NCBI GenBank assembly: GCA_022451485.1
Contig: JAKUQS010000005.1
Coordinates: 105,083 to 169,082 of the forward strand
DNA: 64,000 bases
Source of the DNA: Gammaproteobacteria bacterium
Lineage (GTDB): Bacteria; Pseudomonadota; Gammaproteobacteria; Arenicellales; UBA868
Direction of reading: 5' to 3'
Every line of letters starts with the position of its first letter. Position 1 is the stretch's first letter. Below, one piece after another: positions 52,415 to 61,019 of the stretch. A model generated the notes under the pieces. That model saw nothing but the letters and a program-made list of their open reading frames with translations, was not told where the DNA came from and searched no databases. The position numbers and the translations under genes were made by a program.

Positions 52415-54742
52415 TTAGTTGCGAAGCGGTTTACCGCTCTCGAGCATGTGCTCCATTCGAGCGAGTGTGCCGGGGGTCTTTAAAAGCGCCATGATCGCAT
52501 TGCGCTCAAGGCGTAATACATCAGCCTCGTTAACCGGTGTGGTTGGATCCGCTTCGCCGCCAGAGAGCACATAGGCGAGCTGGCTAGTCACAACCTGATC
52601 ATGTGATGTTGCTTTTCCAGCCTTGCACAGATCACGCACCGCCATTGTCATTGCGGTACGCCCACTTGGACCGGGAAGCCTTATTTCTGGAGGCGTGGGT
52701 GGGCTGTAATTCGCTGCGAGTCGTCGTGCCATGGCCTTGGCGTCGGCCAGTAAACGATCCCGGTTCATGCTGATGTTATCTGTAGGTCTGAGAAAAAGCA
52801 GGTCACGGGCTTCCTCGGCCGAACGTGACACGTTCGCCATGCCGATTGCTTCGAAGACCTTACCTACAGCCGCCATGGGACCCTGCGGGCATTTGGGATT
52901 GTTTATCCAGCGCAGCAGCATTTCTTTGCAGCCGCCCCATGCCGGCACGAGTCCCACGCCAACCTCCACCAAACCCATGTAGGTTTCAGCGTGCGCCTGG
53001 ATTGCGTCGCAATGCAGAAGCACTTCGCAGCCTCCGCCAAGCGCCATGCCGGAGGGAGCGCCGACGACTGGAAACGGCGCATATTTAAGCGCCTGGTAGA
53101 TGTCCTGACCCTGTTTCACTGATTTTCCAATCTCGGACCAACCTGCGAGGTTGGCAGCGAACAGCGCCTGTCCAAGATTTACACCTACGGAAAAATTATT
53201 GCCTTCATTGTAAATAACCAATGCCTGAAAGCCTTTCTTTGGAATGAGCGTAATGATTTCGCTCATTACCTTGAATACCTCGGCGTCCAGGCTGTTCATC
53301 TTGGTGTGAAATTCCAGGCACAGCACCTGATCCCCCAGATCCCACGCGCTGGCTGCGCTGTTGCCGGCAATGCGATCTCCCTCTCGCTTGATGTCAGACA
53401 ACAGTAGGACACCTTCGGCGCGCGAGATGGTGTTGTAACGACCACTGTGGCCAAAGGACTCAAGTGTGCTGTCTTGATTGCGGTAGAAGTTGCCTTCACC
53501 TACAGCGGTGACCAGCCCGGGAACGGGCATTCCGTCTTGCTGTAGTCGGTGCGAGAACCAAGCGGGCCCCAATTGGTCAATGAGTTCAAACGGTCCCCAT
53601 TTCCACGCGTAGCCGGTGCGCATGGCTTCATCCACATCTTGGATAGTGTCCGCGATCTCCGGTACAAGCGAAGCGGCGTAACTCAACGTATGGGACAAAA
53701 CACGCCAGGCATAACGTCCGCCTTTGTCCGGATGCTCGACCAGGGCACGAAGTCCCTGGCGCCCTGCCGCGACGCTCTCCAGGTGGGACGGTGTGCTCGG
53801 ATGATACTCACCTGTTTTCAGATCAATCGATTCTTTTACCCGCTTGCCGCTTTCTGTATTCAGTCGATAAAAACCACCTTTGCCTTTGCGACCGGTAAAA
53901 CCGGTTTCGATCATCTGATCGATGAATGGCGAGGGTTGGTGAATGTCTCGGTATAGGTCTTCTTCCGGCAAGGTGGCCAACATAGATGCGGCTACGTGAG
54001 GCTGTAGGTCGATGCCGACGAGGTCCATTAAGCCAAATACGCCGGTTTTCGGTATGCCCATGGGGCGGCCGATGATGGCATCGGCTTCTTCGACCGTTAA
54101 ACCGTCTTCAAATGCAAATCGGACTGCGCTTTCCATCCATAGAATGCCGATTCTGTTGGCAATAAAACCGGGTGTGTCTTTGCAGGTGACTACGCTTTTG
54201 CCGAGCGTCTGGTCTCCGAAGATGCGCAAGGACTGGAGGACGTTGGGGCGGGTCTGTGGTCCAGCAACGACCTCGAGCAGGCGCATATAACGCGGCGGGT
54301 TAAAGAAATGGGTAATGGCAAAGTCTTTGCAAAATCGTTCTGGAAGATCTTCCGTCAGTTTTTCAAGGGGGATAGTGGATGTGTTTGAAGACACGATCGA
54401 GCCAGTTTTTCGCTCGGTTTCGATTCGCGCATACAAGTCACGTTTCGCATCCAGGTTTTCTATGATGGCCTCGATGATCCAGTCGCACTCACCCAACTGA
54501 TCCAAATCATCTTCTATGTTTCCAGTTACGATGCGCCGCGCGTTTTGTTTGTGCATAAATGGTGCAGGATTCGTCTTAAGCAGTCGCGCCACTGCCGCGT
54601 CAGCAAGCACGTTGCGAGCGTTGGCACCATCGGGAACGACATCGAGCAACACCACGGGTAGGCCGGCATTGGCCATGTGGGCTGCGATGCCCGAGCCCAT
54701 AACACCCGCCCCGATAACGCCGACCTTTCGAATGTCGGTCAC
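52415..54742 (-). CDS. fadB: Multifunctional 3-hydroxyacyl-CoA dehydrogenase/enoyl-CoA hydratase (FadB-like)
   Basis: A 775-residue bifunctional beta-oxidation enzyme in the dehydrogenase-first order. The N-terminal NAD domain has GVIGAGVMGSGIAAHMA, then ITHFFNPPRYMRLLEVV (catalytic His). The two 3HCDH C-terminal repeats follow (DTPGFIANRIG; GYAWKWGPFELIDQLG). The last part is a crotonase domain with GMALGGGCEVLLHCDAIQ and VGVGLVPAWGGCKE. It hydrates enoyl-CoA and oxidises the resulting 3-hydroxyacyl-CoA. The start is GTG 54742, with GGAGG upstream inside the thiolase end; the frame open to 54793 would overlap the thiolase gene by 49 bases. Confidence 0.9.
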   Translation of the reverse strand: MTDIRKVGVIGAGVMGSGIAAHMANAGLPVVLLDVVPDGANARNVLADAAVARLLKTNPAPFMHKQNARRIVTGNIEDDLDQLGECDWIIEAIIENLDAKRDLYARIETERKTGSIVSSNTSTIPLEKLTEDLPERFCKDFAITHFFNPPRYMRLLEVVAGPQTRPNVLQSLRIFGDQTLGKSVVTCKDTPGFIANRIGILWMESAVRFAFEDGLTVEEADAIIGRPMGIPKTGVFGLMDLVGIDLQPHVAASMLATLPEEDLYRDIHQPSPFIDQMIETGFTGRKGKGGFYRLNTESGKRVKESIDLKTGEYHPSTPSHLESVAAGRQGLRALVEHPDKGGRYAWRVLSHTLSYAASLVPEIADTIQDVDEAMRTGYAWKWGPFELIDQLGPAWFSHRLQQDGMPVPGLVTAVGEGNFYRNQDSTLESFGHSGRYNTISRAEGVLLLSDIKREGDRIAGNSAASAWDLGDQVLCLEFHTKMNSLDAEVFKVMSEIITLIPKKGFQALVIYNEGNNFSVGVNLGQALFAANLAGWSEIGKSVKQGQDIYQALKYAPFPVVGAPSGMALGGGCEVLLHCDAIQAHAETYMGLVEVGVGLVPAWGGCKEMLLRWINNPKCPQGPMAAVGKVFEAIGMANVSRSAEEARDLLFLRPTDNISMNRDRLLADAKAMARRLAANYSPPTPPEIRLPGPSGRTAMTMAVRDLCKAGKATSHDQVVTSQLAYVLSGGEADPTTPVNEADVLRLERNAIMALLKTPGTLARMEHMLESGKPLRN

Positions 54743-54744
54743 AG

Positions 54745-55881
54745 CTAGAGAGCCTCCATGACTGTGGCAATGCCTTGTCCACCGCCAATGCATTGTGTGG
54801 CAAGCGCATAGCGGCCGCCGTCGCGTTTCAGAATTTGAGCTGCCTTGCCGGTAATGCGTGCGCCGGTTGCGCCCAAAGGATGACCTATGGCAATTGCACC
54901 ACCATCCACGTTGACTTTTGTTACGTCGAGTTTGAGGTCTCGAATAGAGGCGATCGATTGAGTGGCAAAAGCTTCGTTAATCTCGATCACATCAAGGTCA
55001 GATGCGTCAATCTCAGCTCTGACAAGGGCTTTGCGTGATGAGAAGATAGGTCCAAGTCCCATGGTTTCCGGTTTGCAACCAGAAACAGCAATGCTACGAA
55101 TGCGTGCAATCGGCTCAAGACCTTTGCGTTCTGCGTACTCCTCACTACAGACCAGAGTGGCAGCGGCACCATCAGTTAGCGGCGATGCGGTGCCCGCAGT
55201 GACCGTGCCGTTCTCGTCAAAAGCGAGTTTCAGACCAGACAAGCCGTCTACTGTGGTGTCCGGGCGCAGGCAGCCATCGGAGTCAACGACATTGCCATTG
55301 ACTGTGATCGGCACGATTTCGTCTGCAAGCTTTCCCTCGCTTTGCGCTTGGGCTGCTTTCTGTTGACTCGCTACCGCAAAATCTTGTTGCTCTGCCCGGT
55401 CGATGTTGTATTCTCGTCCTACGTTTTCGGCGGTTTCTCCCATCGACATATAGGCACCCGGTACTGTTTCACTTAGGGTGGGATGAGGCATGGGGTTGAA
55501 ACCGGTCATGGGTACACGGCTCATGGATTCGACGCCTGCGCAGATATAGACATCGCCAGCGCCCATCTGAATGGCGCCGGCCGCATTGTGGATCGACTGC
55601 ATAGACGAACCGCAGAAACGATTAATCGTGGTGCCGGCAACAGAGATAGGTAGCCCCGCCAGGAAGACCACCAGCCGGGCCATGTTGAAACCTTGTTCTG
55701 CTTCTGGAAACGCGCAGCCTAGAATGAGGTCCTCGATGTCCTCGACATCGACGCCCGTGCGTTCTATCAATCCCTTCACTGCTTCGGCCGCAAGGTCGTC
55801 AGGACGCACTCGCGTGAGATCGCCTTTGTGTGCAAAGTGAAATGGTGTCCTGGCATAGCCGGCAATCACGATATTTTTCAT
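54745..55881 (-). CDS. fadA: Acetyl-CoA acyltransferase (thiolase)
   Basis: A 378-residue thiolase. The nucleophile Cys90 lies in NRFCGSSMQSI, His in AIGHPLGATGARI and the second Cys in TQCIGGGQGIA; EINEAFATQ is the conserved active-site segment. It cleaves 3-ketoacyl-CoA to acetyl-CoA and a shortened acyl-CoA, the last step of beta-oxidation, with FadB encoded two bases downstream. GGGAGA precedes ATG 55881. The enzyme could also run in the biosynthetic direction, but the neighbours favour degradation. Confidence 0.94.
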   Translation of the reverse strand: MKNIVIAGYARTPFHFAHKGDLTRVRPDDLAAEAVKGLIERTGVDVEDIEDLILGCAFPEAEQGFNMARLVVFLAGLPISVAGTTINRFCGSSMQSIHNAAGAIQMGAGDVYICAGVESMSRVPMTGFNPMPHPTLSETVPGAYMSMGETAENVGREYNIDRAEQQDFAVASQQKAAQAQSEGKLADEIVPITVNGNVVDSDGCLRPDTTVDGLSGLKLAFDENGTVTAGTASPLTDGAAATLVCSEEYAERKGLEPIARIRSIAVSGCKPETMGLGPIFSSRKALVRAEIDASDLDVIEINEAFATQSIASIRDLKLDVTKVNVDGGAIAIGHPLGATGARITGKAAQILKRDGGRYALATQCIGGGQGIATVMEAL

Positions 55882-56012
55882 CACAGATCTCCCGAGAAAG
55901 TCATCAGGTGGGATCGTCGCGGATGAGCAAACTAAGTCGCTCCCCCGTCGACAGCCCGTGGGTGTTAGTTATGTTGTATGGAAAAGCAGTGGGTGGAACA
56001 CACTGCTTTGGT

Positions 56013-57695
56013 TTAGCCTAGCGTGCGTTGTGTTTCCTCTTCAACCAATTCCTTCTTTGAAAGCTTGCCGATCATAGTCTTCGGCAGTTCGGCGCGGAAC
56101 TCTATCATTGACGGACGCTCTATTACGGAGAGTTTGTCAGTAAGAAAATCCAGCACTTCGGTCTCGGTTAGTGTCATGCCATCCTGCAAACGGATAAAGG
56201 CCTTGGGTGCCTCGCCACGGTAATCATCGGGGATGCCAATAACGGTCACTTCAGCGACAGCCGGATGTAGATTGATCGCCTCTTCAATATTGCGCGGATA
56301 CACGTTGTAGCCGCTGCACAAGATCAGGTCCTTAATTCGATCGACAAGAAAAAGGTGGCCTTCCTCATCCATATAACCAACATCTCCAGTCCGGAGCCAT
56401 CCGTCACGAAGTGTTTCTTCAGTCTCCTCGGGCCGTTGCCAGTAACCCGACATGACTTGCGGTCCTCGAATCCACAGTTCACCGCGCTCTCCGACAGGCA
56501 CAGTTTGTTCGGAATTTTCGATATCGTGGATCGCTATTTCAGTTCCCGGCACAGGCAGTCCGATAGAGCCTTCCTTATTAACACCGTTAATCGCGTTGCA
56601 GGTAGCGACAGGTGAGCATTCCGACAGACCATATCCTTCGACTAGTCGACAACCCGTCAGTTTTTCAAATCGAGTCTTCACATCCAATGGCAAGGGCGCG
56701 CCACCAGAGATACAAAAGGAAATGGAAGATAGGTCATATTTGTCCAGCTTAGGCGCTTCGTTGATCGAGGTGTAGATCGTTGGCACGGCTGGGAATAAAG
56801 TAGGATGCTTATCATGGATGGCCTTGAGCGTCTGGTCGCGGTCATAGCGCGGTAGCAGGATCATTTCTGCCCCCGCCGCCACCGCAAAATTCATGACGCT
56901 GGTCATGGCAAATACGTGGAAGAGTGGCAGAACGCCGAGTATTTTCTCTTCCCCTGGACGAAGGTCTGGGAACCAGTGCAACATTTGTGAGACGTTTGCT
57001 GCGAGATTACCGTGACTGAGCATCGCTCCCTTGGGAGCGCCAGTTGTACCACCCGTGTATTGCAAAACAGCTGTATCCATTGGCTCCACGGGCGTTGCCG
57101 GCTCGCTGCCGTCATTGTCAATCAGCGAGTCAAAGCGGATATGTTGGTCATCCGATGGAATGGTTGCAATCTCTTTTCTCTTTAAGAGACGAAACAGAAA
57201 GCTTTTCACGCCGGGAAGTATCCCGGCCATAGGGCAGACGATGATGCGATTCAATTGGGTCTGTTTCAGCATGGCACCGACTTTGGGATAAATCAGTGCG
57301 AGGTCGAGCGTCAGCATGATTTCGGTACCGCTGTCGTTGATCTGAAACGCAAGTTCCCGCTCTACATAAAGCGGATTAAAATTCACCACCGTGCCGCCAG
57401 CGCGCAGAATAGCGAAGTATCCGATTACGGCATAAGGCGTGTTGGGTAAGCACAACCCGACGCGTGTTCCTTTCTGGACACCCATCTTTTTGAGCCCCTG
57501 CGCTGCACGTGCGACCAGTGTGTTCAATTCCTGGTAGTTCGTTTTACGACCTAGGAAATCGATCGCCGGTCGGGATCCATAAAGCTTGGCTGTGTCTCCA
57601 AGGTAAGTGGTGAGTGTGCGTTGATCGATAGTGCCTGACCAGTCAACGTCGGCAGGATAGTGTGCGATCCAGGGTGTGTGGGCGGTGTCAGTCAT
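56013..57695 (-). CDS. fadD: Long-chain-fatty-acid-CoA ligase
   Basis: A 560-residue acyl-CoA synthetase. It has YTGGTTGAPKGAMLSHGNL (ATP P-loop), VEGYGLSECSPV, WLRTGDVGYMDEEGHL and VDRIKDLILCSGYNVYPRNIE, the usual FadD series, and a C-terminal GKLSKKELV with the catalytic lysine. It activates imported fatty acids for the beta-oxidation genes downstream. It is the first gene of the fadD-fadA-fadB-fadE run and lies about 130 bases from the thiolase gene. It diverges from the arsR unit with a 138-base gap to the arsR start. Confidence 0.93.
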   Translation of the reverse strand: MTDTAHTPWIAHYPADVDWSGTIDQRTLTTYLGDTAKLYGSRPAIDFLGRKTNYQELNTLVARAAQGLKKMGVQKGTRVGLCLPNTPYAVIGYFAILRAGGTVVNFNPLYVERELAFQINDSGTEIMLTLDLALIYPKVGAMLKQTQLNRIIVCPMAGILPGVKSFLFRLLKRKEIATIPSDDQHIRFDSLIDNDGSEPATPVEPMDTAVLQYTGGTTGAPKGAMLSHGNLAANVSQMLHWFPDLRPGEEKILGVLPLFHVFAMTSVMNFAVAAGAEMILLPRYDRDQTLKAIHDKHPTLFPAVPTIYTSINEAPKLDKYDLSSISFCISGGAPLPLDVKTRFEKLTGCRLVEGYGLSECSPVATCNAINGVNKEGSIGLPVPGTEIAIHDIENSEQTVPVGERGELWIRGPQVMSGYWQRPEETEETLRDGWLRTGDVGYMDEEGHLFLVDRIKDLILCSGYNVYPRNIEEAINLHPAVAEVTVIGIPDDYRGEAPKAFIRLQDGMTLTETEVLDFLTDKLSVIERPSMIEFRAELPKTMIGKLSKKELVEEETQRTLG

Positions 57696-57815
57696 GAATA
57701 GGTGGGTGATTCCGGGGTAGGGTTTCGAGGCCTTGGGATATTACCCTTCGTGTGCCAAGGCTGTCACAGTCGTTCCTCTACAGACTGTGAAGGGATTGTC
57801 CTGAATTCACAATAT

Positions 57816-57839
57816 GTCCATAATAGTAGACGTATGGAC
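57816..57839. promoter_or_regulatory. Inverted repeat overlapping the arsR start codon
   Basis: GTCCATA (57816-57822) and TATGGAC (57833-57839) form a 7-base inverted repeat, 10 bases apart, with the second arm containing the arsR ATG at 57834. It is the best candidate for the autoregulatory ArsR operator. Location over the start codon would block translation or transcription directly. Confidence 0.58.
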
Positions 57840-58205
57840 GAACAAGATGCGATCGCGACATTGAGTGCACTGGCTCAGGCTAGCCGTTTGCGCGCCTTTC
57901 GCTTATTGGTGGAGCGAGGAGAGACTACAGTGCCCGCAGGCGAAATCGCCCGCGAACTGGGTATCCCACATAACACGATGTCTGTTCACCTTGCGGTGCT
58001 AACGCGCAGCGGTCTGATTGATTCACATCGTGAGGGTCGTTCAATTCGTTACGGGATCAATGTTGATGGAATAAAAAGCGTGTTGCGATACCTGGTGGAC
58101 GATTGTTGTGGTGGGCACCCTGAGCTGTGTAGTCCGATAACGGAACTGTTGAATCCGGCTGCATATGCAGGGGCGAAGTCTCCCGACCGTATGCAGAGAT
58201 CGTAG
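57834..58205 (+). CDS. arsR: ArsR-family arsenic-responsive repressor
   Basis: A winged-helix regulator of 123 residues. The recognition helix lies in HNTMSVHLAVLTRSGLI, followed by the wing HREGRSIRYG. A C-terminal Cys set Cys91, Cys92 and Cys99 in DCCGGHPELC forms the arsenite site, similar to the C-C-x(n)-C pattern of Acidithiobacillus ArsR rather than the alpha-3 CVCDLC site of plasmid ArsR. It releases DNA on binding As(III). The preferred start is ATG 57834; the frame opens upstream to 57702. It is followed by arsC and an aquaporin gene. Confidence 0.9.
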   Translation: MDEQDAIATLSALAQASRLRAFRLLVERGETTVPAGEIARELGIPHNTMSVHLAVLTRSGLIDSHREGRSIRYGINVDGIKSVLRYLVDDCCGGHPELCSPITELLNPAAYAGAKSPDRMQRS

Positions 58206-58213
58206 CGCAATAT

Positions 58214-58723
58214 ATGGAACCATGTGTTCGAAATGTTTTATTTCTGTGCACCGGAAATTCGGCACGGAGCATTCTTGCAGAGACTATTTTGAATGACCTT
58301 TCGGGCACCAGTTTCTGCGCGTTTAGTGCGGGCAGTCAGCCTAAGGGTGAGGTGCATCCATACACAGTTGATTTGTTGCTTGAACGCGGCCACCACCAGA
58401 GGATGTGGCGGTCAAAAAGTTGGAACGAATTTGCTCAACCAGATGCGTCCCGCATGGATTTCGTAATCACTGTTTGTGATGACGCAGCTGGCGAAGCATG
58501 TCCTGTCTGGCCGGGTCGACCCGTCAGCGCACACTGGGGAATTCCTGATCCGGCGGCCGAAACAGGCTCTGATTTACGTTGTCGACGGGCGTTTGCCCAA
58601 GCCTATGACCAACTGCTGTCGTTGATTGAGGTATTCGTCGCACTTCCCCCAGAGCAGGTCGGGTCAGAACCGCTGATGCTTACGGTGGATCACATGCTTC
58701 GCAAAAAAGCCCCAAACGGATGA
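58214..58723 (+). CDS. arsC: Arsenate reductase, low-molecular-weight phosphatase type
   Basis: A 169-residue protein with the P-loop CTGNSARS (Cys12) of LMW tyrosine phosphatase-like arsenate reductases. The pair Cys88 and Cys96 in TVCDDAAGEACPVWPG matches the thioredoxin-coupled second and third cysteines. It reduces As(V) to As(III). The C-terminal extension of about 30 residues after the phosphatase core is of unknown use. It starts 8 bases after arsR ends and is followed 6 bases later by the aquaporin gene. Confidence 0.9.
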   Translation: MEPCVRNVLFLCTGNSARSILAETILNDLSGTSFCAFSAGSQPKGEVHPYTVDLLLERGHHQRMWRSKSWNEFAQPDASRMDFVITVCDDAAGEACPVWPGRPVSAHWGIPDPAAETGSDLRCRRAFAQAYDQLLSLIEVFVALPPEQVGSEPLMLTVDHMLRKKAPNG

Positions 58724-58729
58724 AAATTG

Positions 58730-59407
58730 ATGGCGCGTACTGAGCTTGCCAGAAGACTGAGCGCTGAAGCGATTGGCACGGCATTCCTATTGGCAACCGT
58801 AGTCGGTTCGGGAATCATGGGCGAAACGCTTTCAGGTGGTAACGATGCGATCGCGTTGCTCGGCAATACCGTTGCCACGGGCGCCATACTGGTAGTGATT
58901 ATTCTGGTATTTGGTGACGTTTCTGGGGCGCACTTTAATCCCGCAGTTACCATGGTCTTTTTTATTCGGCGTGAGATCAGCGGTGCGATTGCGTTGGCGT
59001 ACATAGTGGTCCAGGTGGTTAGTGCGTTGATGGGGACGTGGGCAGCCCATTTCATGTTTGAAGAGGTCATCATGCAGTTCTCGACTAAGTCTAGAACCGG
59101 CCTGTCGCAGTGGTTCTCTGAAGGAGTTGCTACCTTCGGTTTGGTGATGACCATTCTTGGAACTTTGCGATGGCGACCCGATCGAGTGCCCTATGCTGTA
59201 GGTCTTTTTATTACTGCGGGTTACTGGTTTACTGCATCCACTTCTTTTGCCAACCCGGCTGTTACGATAGCGCGCGCGTTTACGGATACCTTCAGCGGCA
59301 TACACCCGCCCCACGTGCCTGCATTTATTGTGGCTCAGTTGGTTGGCGCACTGCTTGCCGCAGGGGTGATGGCTTGGTTGTTCCGGCGACCAGCTGTTGA
59401 TGGATAG
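58730..59407 (+). CDS. aqpS: Aquaporin/aquaglyceroporin (AqpS-like)
   Basis: A membrane channel of about 225 residues with six predicted spans. The two signature NPA motifs are present at 70-72 (HFNPAVT) and 175-177 (FANPAVT). In ars operons of some rhizobia, AqpS exports arsenite passively instead of ArsB or Acr3. No ArsB or Acr3 is present here, so this channel is the likely exit for the As(III) made by ArsC. A TTG one codon upstream is possible, but ATG 58730 is preferred. Confidence 0.88.
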   Translation: MARTELARRLSAEAIGTAFLLATVVGSGIMGETLSGGNDAIALLGNTVATGAILVVIILVFGDVSGAHFNPAVTMVFFIRREISGAIALAYIVVQVVSALMGTWAAHFMFEEVIMQFSTKSRTGLSQWFSEGVATFGLVMTILGTLRWRPDRVPYAVGLFITAGYWFTASTSFANPAVTIARAFTDTFSGIHPPHVPAFIVAQLVGALLAAGVMAWLFRRPAVDG

Positions 59408-59465
59408 CGTTTTGTTTCGGCCTGACGATGCGCTTAGAACCCCGTGACCATGCGATGATCGCCTG

Positions 59466-60035
59466 ATGGCAGATCACTCAGAGGCTTGCAGGGTGGGATT
59501 CCTTGGTTGGCAATGTCGACTGAGACAATGGGCGGTTCGTGAGGAAGGCGGGCGGCCCTCGGAAGGTATGCGTCCGGATATCTGGGTGTCTGGAGTGAGC
59601 CAGTCCAGCGGGCAGTTAACGGTACTGATTAACAAGTCAGACGCGAAACCGGCGCTTGCACAGTTTCGGCACATTGTATTGAAAACCCATGATCCTAAGG
59701 ATCGTTATTCTGGTGCCCTGCGTTTTCTTGGTGAACGCTACTATCAGCGTCCAGATGAGTTTGTGGATGAACTCACCGCCTTATGTCAGGTTGACACGCT
59801 GCTAGTGCGGGCATTGGTAGCGAAACAGAAGTGTGCGCTACGTTTCGACGCACACAACCAGACTTATTACTTGCCGTGTTCTGTGCGATCAGTGGCTAAG
59901 GAGGAAAGTCTCTACCAGCTGACCTACTGGCATAACCGGCTCTTCAATTCGAACATTCCCGCTTCGATCGTAGTGCTCGGCTTCCAGCCGGATTGGGCGA
60001 AAGCTGAAGCCGACCCGCTGCCATTGGCAGTATGA
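59466..60035 (+). CDS. Conserved-looking protein of unknown function
   Basis: A 189-residue soluble protein with no signal peptide or membrane helix that I can see. It has hydrophobic-charged repeats such as GALRFLGERYYQRPDEFVDEL and QLTYWHNRLFNSNIP, and a clear pattern of coding sequence. I do not recognise the family. It follows the aquaporin gene by 58 bases and converges with the GntR gene 21 bases away. A relation to arsenic resistance is possible only by position. Confidence 0.7.
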   Translation: MADHSEACRVGFLGWQCRLRQWAVREEGGRPSEGMRPDIWVSGVSQSSGQLTVLINKSDAKPALAQFRHIVLKTHDPKDRYSGALRFLGERYYQRPDEFVDELTALCQVDTLLVRALVAKQKCALRFDAHNQTYYLPCSVRSVAKEESLYQLTYWHNRLFNSNIPASIVVLGFQPDWAKAEADPLPLAV

Positions 60036-60056
60036 GGTTGAAGTAGAAGTCTGAGA

Positions 60057-60791
60057 CTACCCGATCACGCCGCGCAAGTCCCTGCGGGCCTGGTCCAGAT
60101 GTTGTTGTATGGTCTTCGTTGCGCCGTCCGCATCGCGACTGATGATGGCTGCGAGCAGTCGACGGTGCTGTCGGTTGTAACGATTGATTCGCTTGGGGGT
60201 CAGTATCTGATCTTTCATCGCGCGCCATTGCGCATGACTGCGGACTTCATTAAGGAGTTGGTAAAGCCAAACTAACAGTGGATTGTGGGTGGATTCGGCA
60301 AGGGCCAGGTGAAACTCACTGTCGGCCTGGGTAAACTGCTCAGGGTCGTGATCACATTGTTCAAGTTGATCCAGTGCTCTGGTCATGTGTTCGATATCGA
60401 CCACGGTGGCATTAGTCACGGCGAGTCGTACGATCTGAAGTTCGATACCCGAACGTACGTCAATGAGTTCTAGCGGGCTGGTGACATCGGCGATATCAAT
60501 ACGATCAGCGAATTCGCCATAACGGACGTAAGTGCCGCTGCCAGCCCGCTGTTCAACCAGGTTCATCGTGGTCAGGCGTTGCAGTACCTTGCGAATGGTG
60601 CCACGCGAGGCGTTGAAATGCTCAGCAAGTTGGCGTTCCGAGGGGAGGCGCTCTTTAAATGTGTATTGCCCGGCAAGAATCGCCCGGCGGAGTCTGGTGG
60701 TAAGCCCATCTGCGCCGTTGTTCTGCCGTGGGGGAGCTGTCGAAAACGAAACCAAGCGCTTCGCTTCCCGTACTGGATGCAAATTGGCCAT
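60057..60791 (-). CDS. GntR family transcriptional regulator, FCD (FadR) subgroup
   Basis: About 244 residues. An N-terminal winged helix (ERLPSERQLAEHFNASRGTIRKVLQRL) is followed by an all-helical FCD effector domain with FHLALAESTHNPLLVWLYQLL and HRRLLAAIISRDADGA, whose His and Asp residues bind a metal in this group. The start is ATG 60791; a GTG 14 codons upstream is also possible. It is divergent from the glnT-glxBC unit across 228 bases and probably regulates it in response to an amine or organic acid. Confidence 0.86.
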   Translation of the reverse strand: MANLHPVREAKRLVSFSTAPPRQNNGADGLTTRLRRAILAGQYTFKERLPSERQLAEHFNASRGTIRKVLQRLTTMNLVEQRAGSGTYVRYGEFADRIDIADVTSPLELIDVRSGIELQIVRLAVTNATVVDIEHMTRALDQLEQCDHDPEQFTQADSEFHLALAESTHNPLLVWLYQLLNEVRSHAQWRAMKDQILTPKRINRYNRQHRRLLAAIISRDADGATKTIQQHLDQARRDLRGVIG

Positions 60792-60965
60792 GGTTAGTGA
60801 AATTGGTCTAAATCTGGTTTCATCTGCGCTCACTATAGATGCTCATGGGCTTGGCGTTCAAGTTTTATCTTTACATCAGAGCACGCGGAGGATACCTGTA
60901 TTGACAGTGCTCGCCCGAGTTGGCTAAGTTGGAGTCGCTGGTCAACCGTGGTTACCCTCGATTGG

Positions 60966-60971
60966 TATAAA
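60966..60971 (+). promoter_or_regulatory. Possible -10 box of glnT promoter
   Basis: TATAAA lies 48 bases upstream of the glnT start (61020), near an imperfect inverted sequence TGGTCAACCGTGGTTACC (60939-60956) that resembles FadR/FCD-type operators. A TTGACA sits further upstream at 60901. The -35 partner of this -10 is weak, so this is tentative. Confidence 0.3.
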
Positions 60972-61019
60972 AGCGGTTTACACACGGGAGTCGAACACAG
61001 GAGTCGGAGGAGATTCACG

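Noticed and set aside
57702..57833. N-terminal extension of ArsR
   Set aside because: The residues before Met 57834 lack any family similarity and would include the putative operator region.
58832..59314. Reverse-strand frame of 160 codons opposite the aquaporin gene
   Set aside because: The forward frame has both NPA motifs and membrane spans; the reverse frame has no family signs.
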